A stretch of DNA of 64,000 nucleotides from Clavulina sp. PMI_390 (lineage: Eukaryota > Basidiomycota > Agaricomycetes > Cantharellales > Hydnaceae), in assembly GCA_015039315.1 (NCBI GenBank), contig WIDE01000045.1, positions 188,910-252,909 of the forward strand, written 5' to 3'. Both the position numbers and the translations under genes were made by a program. A model generated the notes under the pieces. It was not told where the DNA came from and made no database searches. It saw nothing but the letters and a program-made list of their open reading frames with translations. Positions 12,738-26,052 of this stretch are shown here, piece after piece; the first letter of the stretch is position 1, and every line of letters begins with the position of its first letter.

Positions 12738-15700
12738 TCACAATTGCTCATTCTCCCCCTTGACATAGACTCGAACGATCTTCTTCGTCCTATTCTTTTC
12801 TATGGTGGGAAGTGGGAGTCCGAGCTCGTTCACTTCGGTAACCTCGACGAGGATATCAAAGGTTCCTGCGGCGATAAAGCATACGTTCAGGGATTTGGCA
12901 GATGATGAGGCATCCGATGGAGTAGCCGAATCAGTCGGAGCAGGAGGTAGAGTGCCCAGGAAGTTGCGAGTTTGGCTGCCTTCAAACAGAGCAAGGTCGG
13001 GAGAGGTGGGAGGGAGTAGAGTTACAGCCATATTGAGGCTCTTCGTGGTAGCTGTGGGGGGAAATGTGAGCTTCGCCCACAAGGGGAAGTAGATAAGGGA
13101 AACATACGACATTCATTTCGGACGAGGGCAGACATCTTAAGAACCTCGTATGCACGAACATTCCACGCGTTCCCGCGTTGAACAGCAACAGGTGTTGGAG
13201 ACGACTCTTGCGTATCGGCTGGTCCGAACGACACGTCGATAGGGAAGGCGACTTTGCGCAAGGCGTCTCGCATCGGGAGAGTGAGACGTTGCGATCGCAG
13301 GGATACAGTGCCTGTGCGTCTAGTCCCAGGCTGTTTTGTTCACGCTCTGGTCAGCAAATAATTTGCAGCGAGGAAGCAGCAATGTAAATACGTGCCTCAC
13401 TCCAATGACCCATAACCAGCTCGAATAGTTTCTCGCGGTACCAGAACATTTCTCGTTGCAGGCGTTGAGCTTCTTCCGTCAGCTTGTCCTTGGACACAAC
13501 GAATTGTCGGTTGTATAATGAGGGGATAGGGGCAGAAATCGCAGAGTCATCGAGCATGATTCTACGGAGTGGTAAAAACAGCCTAGAGAGAAGGGAGTTA
13601 GGCAATAGCCTCAAGGACACTCTCTAGCGATAGGTATCTTACTTGGAGGTACACCCCGGAGCTACAACGCGCGTAATGGATGCTGCCGGAAGATCTATGT
13701 AGATATTGTTAGCTACCATGTCAAAGAGAGTATATCACTTGCGCGTACCTTCTTGCTTACGCTCTAAAGTAACGTCAAAGGGCAACCCATAGAGATTCGT
13801 GACGTCCACGGAAACGAGGCAATAGTGATCACGTTCAGAAGTTGGGATATCCAGAAGAGAAGATGTGAGGCCATGACCAGGAAGGTGCGATGAGTGTGTA
13901 GCAGCATAGAGAGGAATAACATCCAGATTGCTGAATTCGAGGGTGTGGTATACTGTGATGTTGACGGGATAGAGAATCTGGCGAGCATGAAAGGTATCAG
14001 ATGAGGATGAGGGTAATGGTGTGGAGTCAGCATCGGATTCAGCATCTGTAATTGATGGCTTAGGTCGATCAACGTATGAATAAGATATCTGAACTGTCCC
14101 TTGTAGACTAGAAACCGGGTCAGATAGGTTGCCGAATAATGATAAGTGACAGGGGCATACCAGCCAGTTTTCCCATGGCACCTGATAGGAACGACAGCTC
14201 GTTTTCCAGGTGCAATAGGTGGTAAAGGATTGGGTGCATTCCAAGTAAAGAAGGGACGATGGACTAGTCCATACTCGGTCTCATACGCCTCAGCAATCGA
14301 GAGCTCGCCTTCCGACAATAGCTGCTGGGCAGGGGCGATCGTAGAATCATCAAAGGTGAGCTTGTAGAAATCGACAGGGACGGTCGAGATATTCTCGATC
14401 GTCAGGCGGATTTCCGAGCTGAGATGAAAAGTGTCAATGGGCTGGTAACAAAAAGCTAAGCTGAAGACTTACTATTCTCCATCGAAAAGCATGAGTGAGC
14501 TTTGAGTGAGTGATGATCGCCGCACCCGCAGAAGAGGTTGCTCCCTGACAACTTCGTACTGAAGGAATTTCGGGGGTCGGGCGGGAGGGGGATTCGATGC
14601 TCGAGAAGAGATGTCAGAAGAAGGTTTAGATAAGCTCAGGATGGGGTTGGCATCAAGTCCTGAGACTTTGATTCGTTCAGGGTCATAAAGGGAATAGGAT
14701 ATTCGTGCGGCCGGTGTGGATGATCGTGGATTTGAGGGCTCAGTGTTAGGCAGTGAGAAGACGAATTCATGGGGAACAGCTCCTTGTAGTTGTATACTGC
14801 ATCCGCGTATTGTTAGTTGCCCTTGCTCCAGAGGGATACCTGAGAGTGTCACTTGTCGAGTCGAGAGTGCGGGGATGCTCGTTGATGATGATTGCGAGTG
14901 GAAGGGAACTCCCGCCGTACTAACAAATCGCAATTAGTGGAATGGAATGGTTGAAAATAATCTAGTTACCTTAATAGGATACTCGGTATGTCAATATCAA
15001 TGAGGAAGGGATTTTGGAGAGTGACAGTAAAATCCACGGATTCGTTTTGCACCAAACGCTAAGAAACGAGTTTAGCTTTCTCCGCCGATATCACAACCAA
15101 CACTAGCTTACCATGGTTATGGTGCGAGTCGCTCTCCGTGGATCGTAGATCATAAAGGGAACTCTTCTTGTGCTCGCCGACTGACTGGTGACGGGATCCA
15201 GTTCGCTCCTTGGATGCTCAGAAGGAAGAAGCGATGGCGGAATGCTATATATTGTCAGCGTGAGCGTGATCCAGATCGAGAGAGAGAGAATCGCACGTAC
15301 GGGGCAAGTTCAATGCTTAATAACGGTTCATCAAACCAGGAGGCTACGCTTTGGAACAAACCTCGACGTCTTGCGAGAGAAACAGCGCGATTCGCCGAAC
15401 CAGCAAGATGTTGTTGCTCTTGCCCAGTGATGTATGGATGCAATGCTCGAAGAGTAGAAAGGGAAAATTGCGCGACAGCGAAATGATCTATAGCACAAGT
15501 CAGCAGCAGTTACCATACACCAGCAGAGTAGTAGCACTGACCTGGTAGGGATTCAGCGATCGCCAGCGCTTCTCGAACAACGCCGACCTGCAGTTCGGGC
15601 CATCCATATCTCGCATCGCCGGGTTGTGTTGGGGGCAGCGCCTCCATTGCACCAAGCCCTCTCAAAGCTGACATTCGTTTGTTCCCAGCATCTCCAATGG

Positions 15701-17654
15701 TGACCTGGCCCAGATCCACTCCATACACTTGTGCAACATATCGAGCCATCCTAATCACGCTCGTGTTCCCTTGACTGCTTTCTGATTGTCGAATACTAAG
15801 CGAGCTGGACGGTGATGGTGAGCTAGGGTCGGGAATATTGCCACGAAGTGGAGATTTGGCGGAATTCCGACTTTCTTCTCGGTTACAAACGATGAGATCC
15901 ATAAGTGCTGCTTGCACTTCTCTTAACACATATGCCTCCTTCCTTTTGAAACCGAGGCACGAATATAAAGAGGCTAGAGAGGATAGGACCTGGACTCGGT
16001 CAGAGGGTTGGAGATGGAGGAGGAACGGGCCATGGGCTTGGGATATGATGCCGGATATATGTGAACGATTGAGACGGGTCATGGCGCTCAGGCGAAAAAG
16101 CGTGGTAGTCCCTGGAGGGTCTGGTGAGAAGGATGGAGGAAGTGCGGTAGAAAACATTGTTGATAATGATAGTGGGTTCCATCCTTTACCACTCCAGATA
16201 GCAAAGAGCAAGCGACCAAACCGCAGGACACCCTCAGTAAAGAGGAAGACAATTGTAGCAAGCTCAGGATCAGGTATCCCTGGAGGCGCAGCGTTCATCG
16301 GGGTCGCTCGAGAGTACAGATTGATGGCCTGGCTCATTTTGTCGCTGATATTCGCCCATGGATCGCCTAGGACGTTTCCGCCTAATGACGTATGCTATAT
16401 AAACATGAATGAGAATCCCCGTTTGGCAGCTTGATAATTCGTGGCGCCGTACTAGTGACTCCCCGAGGGACCATGCTTCGAGCATTTCGACAACAGATTG
16501 TCCTTCCAGAGCAGAAGCATTCCATATCGAGTCCTGCTGGGTTCGAAACAGTGATATTGCCTCCGAATACCTATCAATCAGAGTATAAGGATACCACTCG
16601 TGCACAGCCAATGGGAGGAAGATACCAGTAGCTAGCATCCGACAGCTTTCCAGCCAAGAGATAGAGATCACCAACGATTTTGGCTAGTCTCCCGTTCTGT
16701 GGCCCCATCGTGCTGGCTCGCTTCTTGGACGAGGTCGAGATGTTGAGCAGCCCGCTAGATCCAGAGGAGGTGAACCCGTTTGTTGGCCCAGGTGTGCTTG
16801 ACCTTGAAGTTTTGTCGTGTGGGGGAGTGCCGACAGAATTTGGAGCCGAATGGCGCATTCCATTAGCAGGACGGTGCGCTCCGTGCACAAAGTAGGTGAT
16901 TCCATCATTGTACTTTGATAGTGATGGGAGAAGACTGTGCGCTAGTGCATCAAGCCCTTCAGGATTATCGACCGCTCGCACCTAAACCGCAACAATGGTG
17001 AGAGAGACAACACTAGACTGAGATGCAAAATACTCACGATTGCAGGGAATTCTGACAGCACAGAGTGGCACAGTTCAGCGAGGAGGGTTCCAATGTAGAC
17101 TTGCTTGTTGCTCATCAAGCTGGGAATCATGACGAGGTCGGCCAAGGACGATCCCACGTTCACATCTGGGAGTGCGTCACCGTCTTCGAATGCAAAGCAT
17201 TTTGTGGCGAAGGGAGTAGCAATGCTAGCAGAGAATAAGGTTCCTAGAGTAGCCTTGAATTCTGCACTCAAGGTTGCAAGATTCGCTTTTTGGGAGCAAT
17301 CTGCGATGCCAATTACTGCCAAAGGGAATGACGACAGCCTGAAGAGAGAAAGAGAATTGTGCCACATGGAAGGAGGGTGGGTCGTGTAGCGTAGATGTAT
17401 TGAGCCGGCGGAAAGAGGTGATGGTAAGAAACGGTCTGCAGTCGATCCTGGTCAACGAAGTCTTGTGAGCTGAAAGGTGAGTGCGAGTTCGTACTTTTGT
17501 CGTCCCGTGAGTCAGGTGGAATATCCCCCAGACGGATATGCTCTATACTTCTCACCAAACCAGCGTATTTTTCAAATACAGACCGGCGTATGGTGCCCAC
17601 TGGCACCAGCAGTATGCGGATCTGCGCGAGAGAGGCGAATGGAGTACCATCCAT
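12738..17654 (-). CDS. TRS120: TRAPP II complex subunit Trs120 (TRAPPC9-like)
   Basis: Large subunit specific to TRAPP II, the exchange-factor complex for Ypt31/Rab11 at the late Golgi. More than ten exons, about 1300 residues. The start at 17654 gives MDGTPFASLAQIRILLVPVG, the usual beginning of the family. Intron 17436-17494 joins DDK to NRFLPSPLSAGSIHL, followed by FPLAVIGIADCSQ. Further hallmarks are GRLAKIVGDLYLLAGKLSDA joined across an intron to YWYSEAISLFRTQQDSIWN and ASALEGQSVVEMLEAW, then a helical middle region. The C-terminal half is beta-rich with Ig-like repeats (NESVDFTVTLQNPFLIDIDI, SEIRLTIENISTVPVDFYKL), and the chain ends VYVKGENEQL. It is divergent from DPM2 (233 bp between start codons). 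The family call is secure; some inner exon edges are approximate. Confidence 0.93.
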
Positions 17655-17887
17655 TGGAGACAATAAGAAGGAGTAGCGGCGGCCAGCCAAGGCAGCAAAA
17701 GCAGGTCGTTCAACGTCAGGACGAAGGAGATAGTAAAATAGCAGCAGAAGCCAAGCCAAAGAGGAGGACGCGTTAATGGGTCCGAGGGCAAGCGCCGGAA
17801 CCAAAGCTGAACACGACAACAAATCAACGTCGAGCGCATTCCACGTATTCATCGTCTTTTCAGTCGTTCACCACCAGCGCATCCCCA

Positions 17888-18274
17888 ATGGCAAGCGAAC
17901 CTGCATCTCTACACTCTTGATGGCTTTCATCTGATACTTTCTCTCTAAAGGCTGTCAGTGATAAAGCAATTGGCTCGCTGGCATTGCTGATCGCAGCTGT
18001 CGTATTTTCGTATTATACCTTCTGGGCAATAATCCTGGTACATATTTTTCTCTCCCCAAGCATCTCCTGCGTTTGCTCATTGCCGCATATACCTCAGCCA
18101 TTCTTCCCCACCTCGCATCCTATCCACGATAACTTCCCTCCACGAGAATGGGCTGTTAGGGTACCTGCGTTCCTTCTCGTTGTGGGCCTTTCCGGCATCG
18201 GGTTCTTCCTGGGATCAACTATGATGAAGGAGGCGCAGAGAAAGAAGGCAAAGGCGCTCTCAAAACAAGCATGA
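17888..18274 (+). CDS. DPM2: Dolichol-phosphate-mannose synthase regulatory subunit Dpm2
   Basis: ER membrane subunit that stabilises the dolichol-phosphate-mannose synthase, donor for N-glycans, O-mannose and GPI anchors. The spliced protein is about 85 residues with two membrane helices: MAVSDKAIGSLALLIAAVVF, then SYYTFWAIILPFFP, the loop PIHDNFPPREWAVRVPAFLL and a Lys/Ala-rich cytosolic tail. Exon 1 contributes only the ATG (17888-17890). The intron 17891-17950 begins with GC (GCAAGC) and ends in AG, because no GT lies in range and this join restores the family N-terminus. The second intron, 18038-18097, is 60 nt, in frame and stop-free, so an unspliced reading also stays open. Confidence 0.87.
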
Positions 18275-18693
18275 GCTGTGCGACAAGCCCAACTCTGCTC
18301 GTTCCCTCCATATCATATACTGTATCTATACTAATGCCACTCTTGGTCATTCCTTTCCGTACAACCGAATTTGGTTATCTTCTCCTGCGGGAATTAGTGC
18401 GCCCTGCTTGATACCTCCAGGTGTATCAATGCTGTATGCGACGCATCAGGCCCAGTCTATGGCAGCATATACTAGTGCTTGAGATTCATTCTGCTTTTGA
18501 CTGAAAAATAAAAGTCCTGAAATGGACAACTATTGCTTTGTACCATTGAGAATAATAGAATTGAACTCTTTTGGTAAGATGGAAGGCGTCATAAACTACG
18601 ACCGCCGAGAGCAGCCGGTGTGACTCACATGAACACAGTCTCAAACGTTCCTCGGGTCACGGCACTCGTTCCTCCTCCTTCCTCCCAGCGGTC
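18275..18693. other. Spacer with DPM2 3' UTR and promoter of the ABC gene
   Basis: 419 bp between two genes on the same strand. An AATAAA polyadenylation-type hexamer lies near 18506. CT-rich sequence (near 18670) precedes the ABC start codon. No gene is seen. Confidence 0.5.
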
Positions 18694-19681
18694 ATGGCTA
18701 ACCTTCTTACCATACGTGACTTAAGCTGGTACAAAGACGGGGACCGAGACCATACTATCTTTCATGGCGTCAATTTCACTGTGAACGAGGGTGATTTCCT
18801 GGTGCTAACAGGGAAGAGTGGATCAGGGCACGTCCAACCACTTCACCCCCTCGGCTTCTCGGCATTCGGAATCTTGACTGTCTGTCTTTATAGAAAGTCT
18901 ACTTTGCTCAAATGCTTAGCCCATCTGAACCAATACTCTGGAGAAATTGAGTTTCGCGGCAAGTGAGTGCGTCATAGGGATTCGATCATAAGGCTTTCGA
19001 TTCTGACAACTACCACGACCCTCCACGTCAATATCGTTCTTGCACTTTACCTACAGGAAAACCCAAACCTTAGGTACATGATCTCGCTTCGCAGTAACGA
19101 CTGCTTGTTCATTGTTCTCTTCTCTGGTCGTCTCTCGCTCTAGGCATTCCGCAGTACCGAACAAAAGTCCTCTACGTCCCCCAACGGCCCGCTCTTCTTC
19201 CCGGCACACCCCGTGATTTCCTAAAGACAGTCTATAGCTTCCGCTCTCGCCAATCTGGGAGCAGCGATGTCATTAGTGACATAGATGTTGCCGTTGACAT
19301 TGCTGAAGGATGGAGCGTGGAGCCAGAGCTCTGGGATCGGCCATGGGGTAGTCTCAGTGGTGGAGAATCGCAGAGAATAGCGCTAGCGAGTGCAATCAGC
19401 GTCAAGGGGACTGAGGTCTTACTTCTGGATGGTCTGTCCTTTGTCCCACATCCTCCCGTCTCTCCAGTATTGATTCACCCACATTGCTTGCAGAACCCAC
19501 CAGTGCCTTGGACGGCGAATCGGTCCATCTCGTCGAGCAATACCTTCAGGAGCTGCCTCACAACGATTCATCGATCAAAGCCGTCGTGTGCATCACGCAT
19601 TCTGAGGAACAGGCTAGTCGCATGGCCACGCGCCGACTTCGCATAGAAAATGGAGGTATTGAGGAGTTCCAGGATGTGTGA
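18694..19681 (+). CDS. Soluble single-domain ABC ATPase (YbbL/FetA/STAR1-like)
   Basis: One nucleotide-binding domain of about 230 residues without membrane helices. Five exons: 18694-18827, 18894-18962, 19057-19073, 19144-19431, 19494-19681. Walker A GKSGSGKSTLLK is assembled across the first intron. The rest includes the Q-loop region TKVLYVPQRPALLPGTPRDF, signature LSGGESQRIALASA, Walker B EVLLLDEPTSALDG and the H-loop ITHSEEQASRMATRRL. Intron 1 (18828-18893) must use a GC donor to rebuild Walker A, and exon 3 is only 17 nt. Bacterial YbbL/FetA and plant STAR1 pair with a separate membrane partner; none is encoded nearby. The ATPase call is secure, the substrate unknown. Confidence 0.9.
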
Positions 19682-19927
19682 TGACGGGCCCATCCCAAGC
19701 CCCAAGGCTTCTCGTACCACAGATCAGGATCCTCTGAAGGGGTATGCCAGCGAACATTCACAAAAGACCATCAGAAAGTTCTGCAGTGGGTACATGTGTT
19801 ACGATTTCCTATAAGGATTGACGAGTCTGGTAGAATACAATGGCATGGTTATTTGAACAGAGGAATGCGTATGTGAGGTGAGGTGGGAGATGCAGAGGAG
19901 TATGATGGTATGAGTTGAGTAGTGAAG

Positions 19928-20364
19928 CTAGTCGTCGTCGTCTCGTCTGTCACCCTGGACTTCGTTGGCAGCGTCGATCCAGTCACTGTAGACGTCTACT
20001 GGCGCTGATAGATCTAGTGGTCGTAATTCAAGTAAAGAAGACGATCTCAGTCAGTTGAGTCATCTGGGGAGGCCGCAGAGTAGCGCCTTGAGGATGATAC
20101 AACTCACGATTGACATTGGTCTGGAATGTGACCGCGCAAACTTTGCAGCTGAGATGCCCTACGTTATCCTTGGTGTCTATTTTGCAAGTCACAGTCTTGG
20201 GGTGATGACAAAACAGGCAGTCAAAGACAGTATCTATGGACAGACGCCCAGCATGAGTATGGCGATACGATAAAATCAAGCATGAGAAGGGCAAATCCAC
20301 CTAAGGGCTCAGTCTTTTTGCGCCCAGCACCAGGCTTTCGGCTGGACTTTTTCCTTTTGCCCAT
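19928..20364 (-). CDS. ELF1: Transcription elongation factor Elf1 (ELOF1), zinc ribbon
   Basis: Small elongation factor that binds RNA polymerase II near the entering DNA. Three exons give about 85 residues: a basic start MGKRKKSSRKPGAGRKKTEP, a four-Cys zinc ribbon with CLFC and CKVC (FDCLFCHHPKTVTC and GHLSCKVCAVTFQTNVN), and the conserved end APVDVYSDWIDAANEVQGD with a terminal run of Asp. The last intron runs from just after the NVN codons to the AG before ATCTATCAGC near 20015. It is divergent from RPT3, with 121 bp between start codons, and convergent with the ABC gene. Confidence 0.94.
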
Positions 20365-20485
20365 GTTGCCCACAAAGCTTTGAAGGGCTGCTGAAGGCAA
20401 TTCAGTTCTTGAACCGCGTCACGCGACTTGTTCCCACACTACCTAGTGTACGCGTCCCTCGAGCTCGCCTCAAACCAACACAACA

Positions 20486-22189
<1,704 letters not shown>

Positions 22190-22457
22190 TTGGTGGTACA
22201 CGTGTCGTCACTCTCTTCTGGTTTTTGTGAGTGTGAGATCGTGCACGAACCGTGGATTCTATGCTTATTTGTTCCACTAGACTGTATCTAGCTACTTCTT
22301 TTTCCATTACGCTAATCAATTACCCTCGTGTTCACCCTACCTTGACCGATCCTGTTGGCCCGTACTTCCAAGCTCCGTCACTTTAGCCTCGCACTGTTTT
22401 TCCACACAGTACGAGTGCCCATTCAACGAGCGATAGTAACTGTACCTCCTTGAAAAT

Positions 22458-22500
22458 GCCGCATTGCGGCTATTAACTCGACACTCGTGAAAATCGAGTG
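22458..22500. repeat. Two adjacent short hairpins downstream of RPT3
   Basis: GCCGC-ATT-GCGGC at 22458-22470 and CACTCG-7nt-CGAGTG at 22482-22500. They sit about 270-310 bp after the RPT3 stop, so they may belong to its 3' UTR or termination region. Confidence 0.35.
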
Positions 22501-22809
22501 CCATTACTCCATGGGGTCACATTCGTTTCTTTTACTCCTTTAGGTGCTTGATTCCATCAATTTTCATGTATTTGTGAGTGCAAGGTGTTCCGCGCTCTTG
22601 TTCAATGGCTGATTTCTGTCGTTTGACTACAGACGTTGCATTGCCACAATATCATCATTTTGTTCATTTGATCGTCTATTTCGTCGAATATTGCTCTCCA
22701 AACACTCTAGATGCCGTGACAACCTACACGAGCACCTTCATTTTACGTGAGCAAGAAGAAATGTCGAGTTCTGGGACCTACACGGTCCTGGGCTCTACCC
22801 GCATGCACC

Positions 22810-22845
22810 CATACGCAAAGCTGAAACTTCTCAGCTTCGTGTATG
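22810..22845. repeat. 15-bp imperfect inverted repeat
   Basis: The left arm CATACGCAAAGCTGA and right arm TCAGCTTCGTGTATG pair with two mismatches around a 6-nt loop. The core AAGCTGA/TCAGCTT is perfect. It is not linked to a recognised gene. Confidence 0.4.
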
Positions 22846-23776
22846 AAGTGGATGGGTCACACACTATCCATATTTTTCATGGCTGTCTGTAATTTGGTAA
22901 TCGTCTTCCTTTCGAATATATCATTCACTTGTTCCTTGCTACCCTGAGTTGCCTGGAGTAAACCCCGTTAGAGCTGAATATAGAGGAAGCCAAATATAGA
23001 TAAATGAGTTTTAGACTCCGCCGAATATCCCCGACCTGCCCAGGTTCATTTGTTTGTTGTCAGAAACATCCGCGTGCAGCTGTTTGCGACCGGTTATCTG
23101 CAAGCGCCAGATGCAACAAATGGCTCCAGATCACATCAGGCGCTTAGACGCGCCATTGCGCGTAATGGCTGGGCTCTTCATCTGTTATCATGACGTCCGC
23201 CAATAATGCGCGCTAAGCAGCGTACACTGATCGGGCCTACCGGGAGGCAATCAATCATAACCTTGCAGCCCACGGCCTAATTGGGTAGCTAAGGACCCCA
23301 TTGCCGAAGTCTTGCTCTTCTTGCTCTTCTGTAGATCCATACGACTATACTGCGGGCCTATTCACTGCGATCGCGATAAATTGGCTAGCCAATCAGTTCC
23401 GAGTCCGAAGAGTGCGCCGTCGTTACTCCACCATGCGCTCGAGTGCCTCGTATCGCGAACTCATGCGGCCCTGAGTCGAGCATAAGGAACTTGCTGCTGA
23501 TAAACTACGCTAATGATCACATGGAAGTCATTTCTCCAACTTCTATGCTCGCGTGTGGTGGCTTTCCCTTGGTTACCGCAAGGTCTTCTCCTTTCCTAGA
23601 ATAGTTATATTGCGAGTGATATTTAACCTTTATAACCCCAAGAGGCTCGGTCGGAGGCTATTCGAATCAGGCGACCGAAGATGATCGGAAGGCGTATGAA
23701 CTGAGGCCCCTCATCTATCTCGTCCAAGAGTCGGGAGCTCCTCCGTGGCTGGGTCCTAACGTCCATCCCCCAAGAT

Positions 23777-25791
23777 ATGTCCAGTCTTGCTCCCGTCGAT
23801 GCCTCCGTTCCTTCCATCCCTGTCATCTCTTTCTTTGACGATATCAACTATGTCTTGGGAGGGCTTCTGACCGGCACTATACTATCATCTGTGTGAGCTA
23901 GCCAAAGACCAATGGCCAAATCCAATAATTCCTGAGATCTGAATGTAACGACGTTTTTCAACGTTGAAGGCTGCTTGGGATGATAACTATCCTCACACAT
24001 GGATATTTTCAGTCCTTTAAACGTGATCCCCTCACGGTTCGCTCCCTCGTAAGCCCCAGGCTCTCCATCCGTTGTTGGCGAACAATCCTCTTTCTGACTT
24101 TGGAATTATTATGATGTTCAGGTCGCTTTCCTATGGTCAGCAGCTTTCATCATTCAACACGACCCTTTTCTGATCTTATTTCCAGGATAATACAAACTGC
24201 ACAAGTGTGAGCGACAATTTTCGGCCATCGAAAATTTGGCTAACCCGACGAAACGATGTGCTCATGTTTGATCCTCGTGTCTCCTCCCCCCCTCCTCCAG
24301 TGCGATTTCGACCAGATCACTGTACTTCGACCTCGTAACTGCTCCCCAAAATTTGACCGTCTTTCTGGTGGGAAGCTGGTACGTCGTTAGGGATCGGTAT
24401 CGTTGCCCCTGCTGATCACGAAGTCCAACAGGACCAATTCGTACTTCGCCATACATACGGTGAGTTTCATTCACATATATCCCGCACAACCTCAAATTGA
24501 ACACTGACTTGGCGACCGCGAATCGTAGGTCGTCTCCTCATTTATCGTGCAGCTTTTCTTCCTTTTCCGCCTATGGACCCGTAAGCAGACATATCCGTGC
24601 TGACCGATGACCAAGGAAGCCAAACCAATTATTCCTGATATAGTGTCTCGTAGCATCCTGACTGTATCGCTAGTGGTGAGCCTTGAAGTGCTGTTTCTCC
24701 TAATAGTGCCGCGTCGTTTCCTAAACCTCGCTTCATTGCAGCTCTCTGTAGTGCTCGCCCAATTCGGTGCGTTTTTCCACGCTTTTCGGGCATACAGCGG
24801 AGTTACTCACGGAGACTTGGCGCGCACAAATGAGCAGCCTTTGGCATTGGTGAGTTGTAGTCAAGTGAGCCTGGCCGTGATCATCCGATATTAAACAAGA
24901 CTGCGTCGTAGTATTCTCTGTGCAAACGTTCTTGGCGCACTTTACCTCTTTGCAACAATTCCAGAGTACCGCGATTATTACCTGGCTAGCCCTAGCGGTA
25001 AGGATTGGCGAAATATCCATTATAGAAACGTACATCACTAACCGGAATTGGAATCGGGGACGAAAATTTTCAGGCTGCTTCGGACACGTTGATCGCTGGC
25101 GCCTTGACGTTCATTCTCAGACGACATCGCACAGGGTTTCAAGCGTAAGTTAGACATCTCCTATGCTTGTCATCCACTCACAACTCTATATAGGACTGAT
25201 TCCACGATTCATGTGATCATCGCCTATGGAATCACCACTGGTGCCGTCACGAGCATCCTCGCGATCATCTTACTCTTCTGCGTAAGTCGTTATACTCATT
25301 GATAAAGTGCTCACAATGATATGTGACTATTAGTTCGCCGTCGCGAAGAGGTGGGAAACCCCGTTTGTGATTGGAATGGTGAGTATTCATTCCAAATGCC
25401 CTGGGATAGACCCTAACAACCTCTTCAGCCCCTTGGCGGCGTATACATAGTCGTGCTTCTCATAACGTGAGTAGACCAAGCACTCAAGTACTCTCTTATT
25501 ACAAGGTCTCTAATACGGCTATCACTCAGCCTCCAGTCTCGGGTATCTCTACGAGAAAGACTTACAAGGGATGGTCCTCGTGGGATGTCAGTCAGCGTCG
25601 AACTGACTTCACGTTCAGTATCGAACGGATACTCTCATCGCAGGGCCGGGTCTTTGGCGCCTAAAGGTCGCTTTTCTATCGATAATAGGAATGATGTGAT
25701 CCCAGAACTTCCAATCCCTAGACATGGGCCAGTGATTCAGGTGAAGGTCACTCAGAGTCAGATGTCCGATCGACATTCAAGATATATGTAG
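23777..25791 (+). CDS. DUF6534-type seven-helix membrane protein
   Basis: Member of the basidiomycete-expanded membrane protein group with a C-terminal DUF6534 domain; function unknown. About fourteen short exons. Order: acidic N-terminus MSSLAPVDASVPSIPVISFF, membrane segments around YVLGGLLTGTILSSVLLGMI, SLVAFLWIIQTAQV, FIVQLFFLFRLW, VVLAQFAFGIVFSVQTF and ITWLALA, then the DUF6534 core AASDTLIAGALTFILRRHRT, TDSTIHVIIAYGITTGAVTS, ILAIILLFCFAVAK and MPLGGVYIVVLLITLQSR, and a cytosolic Ser/Arg-rich tail ending SDRHSRYM. The segment AQFAFGIVFSVQTF requires a 12-nt micro-exon at 24838-24849. The topology resembles a receptor or transporter, but no ligand can be read from the sequence. Confidence 0.8.
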
Positions 25792-26052
25792 AAAGTAGAC
25801 AAGGCTCGAGCTATTTGCCGTTGAGTCAAGTGTATATCCTAGTATTTTTTTTTCTGCATGTCTCAATGGCCAAGATTTTCCGTCGTGTGTTTCTCGCCAT
25901 AAAAATTGACGGGTAAGGTTAATGGATTAGTCCGTGAAGAATCATCTAAGGAAGACAGGCAAATCTAACAACGATGCGTGTGTAGTTCCATGAACAAGAG
26001 CAAGCCAATCTAAAACTGGTGGAGATTGAAAGAGAATATGTGGCGTGACGAC

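Larger units (their letters stand above)
22190..23776. other. 1.6-kb spacer without a convincing gene
   Basis: Follows the RPT3 stop. It contains small hairpins (listed separately) and a 104-codon frame at 22578-22892 with no recognisable similarity. Just before the DUF6534 start there is a TATA-like CTTTATAACC near 23628-23637. Confidence 0.5.

Noticed and set aside
17470..17494. 25-nt GT-AG segment in TRS120 as a mini-intron
   Set aside because: A normal 59-nt intron, 17436-17494, with the same donor restores the conserved NRFLPSPLSAG sequence, so the short form is not needed.
22578..22892. 104-codon plus-strand frame after RPT3
   Set aside because: No recognisable domain, no splice continuation, hydropathy and codon pattern unlike the neighbours. 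It also contains the inverted repeat 22810-22845. Treated as non-coding.
23640..23680. TTCGAATC-containing stretch checked as a tRNA T-arm
   Set aside because: The flanking stem does not pair and no acceptor, D or anticodon arm can be drawn. No tRNA was found in the window.
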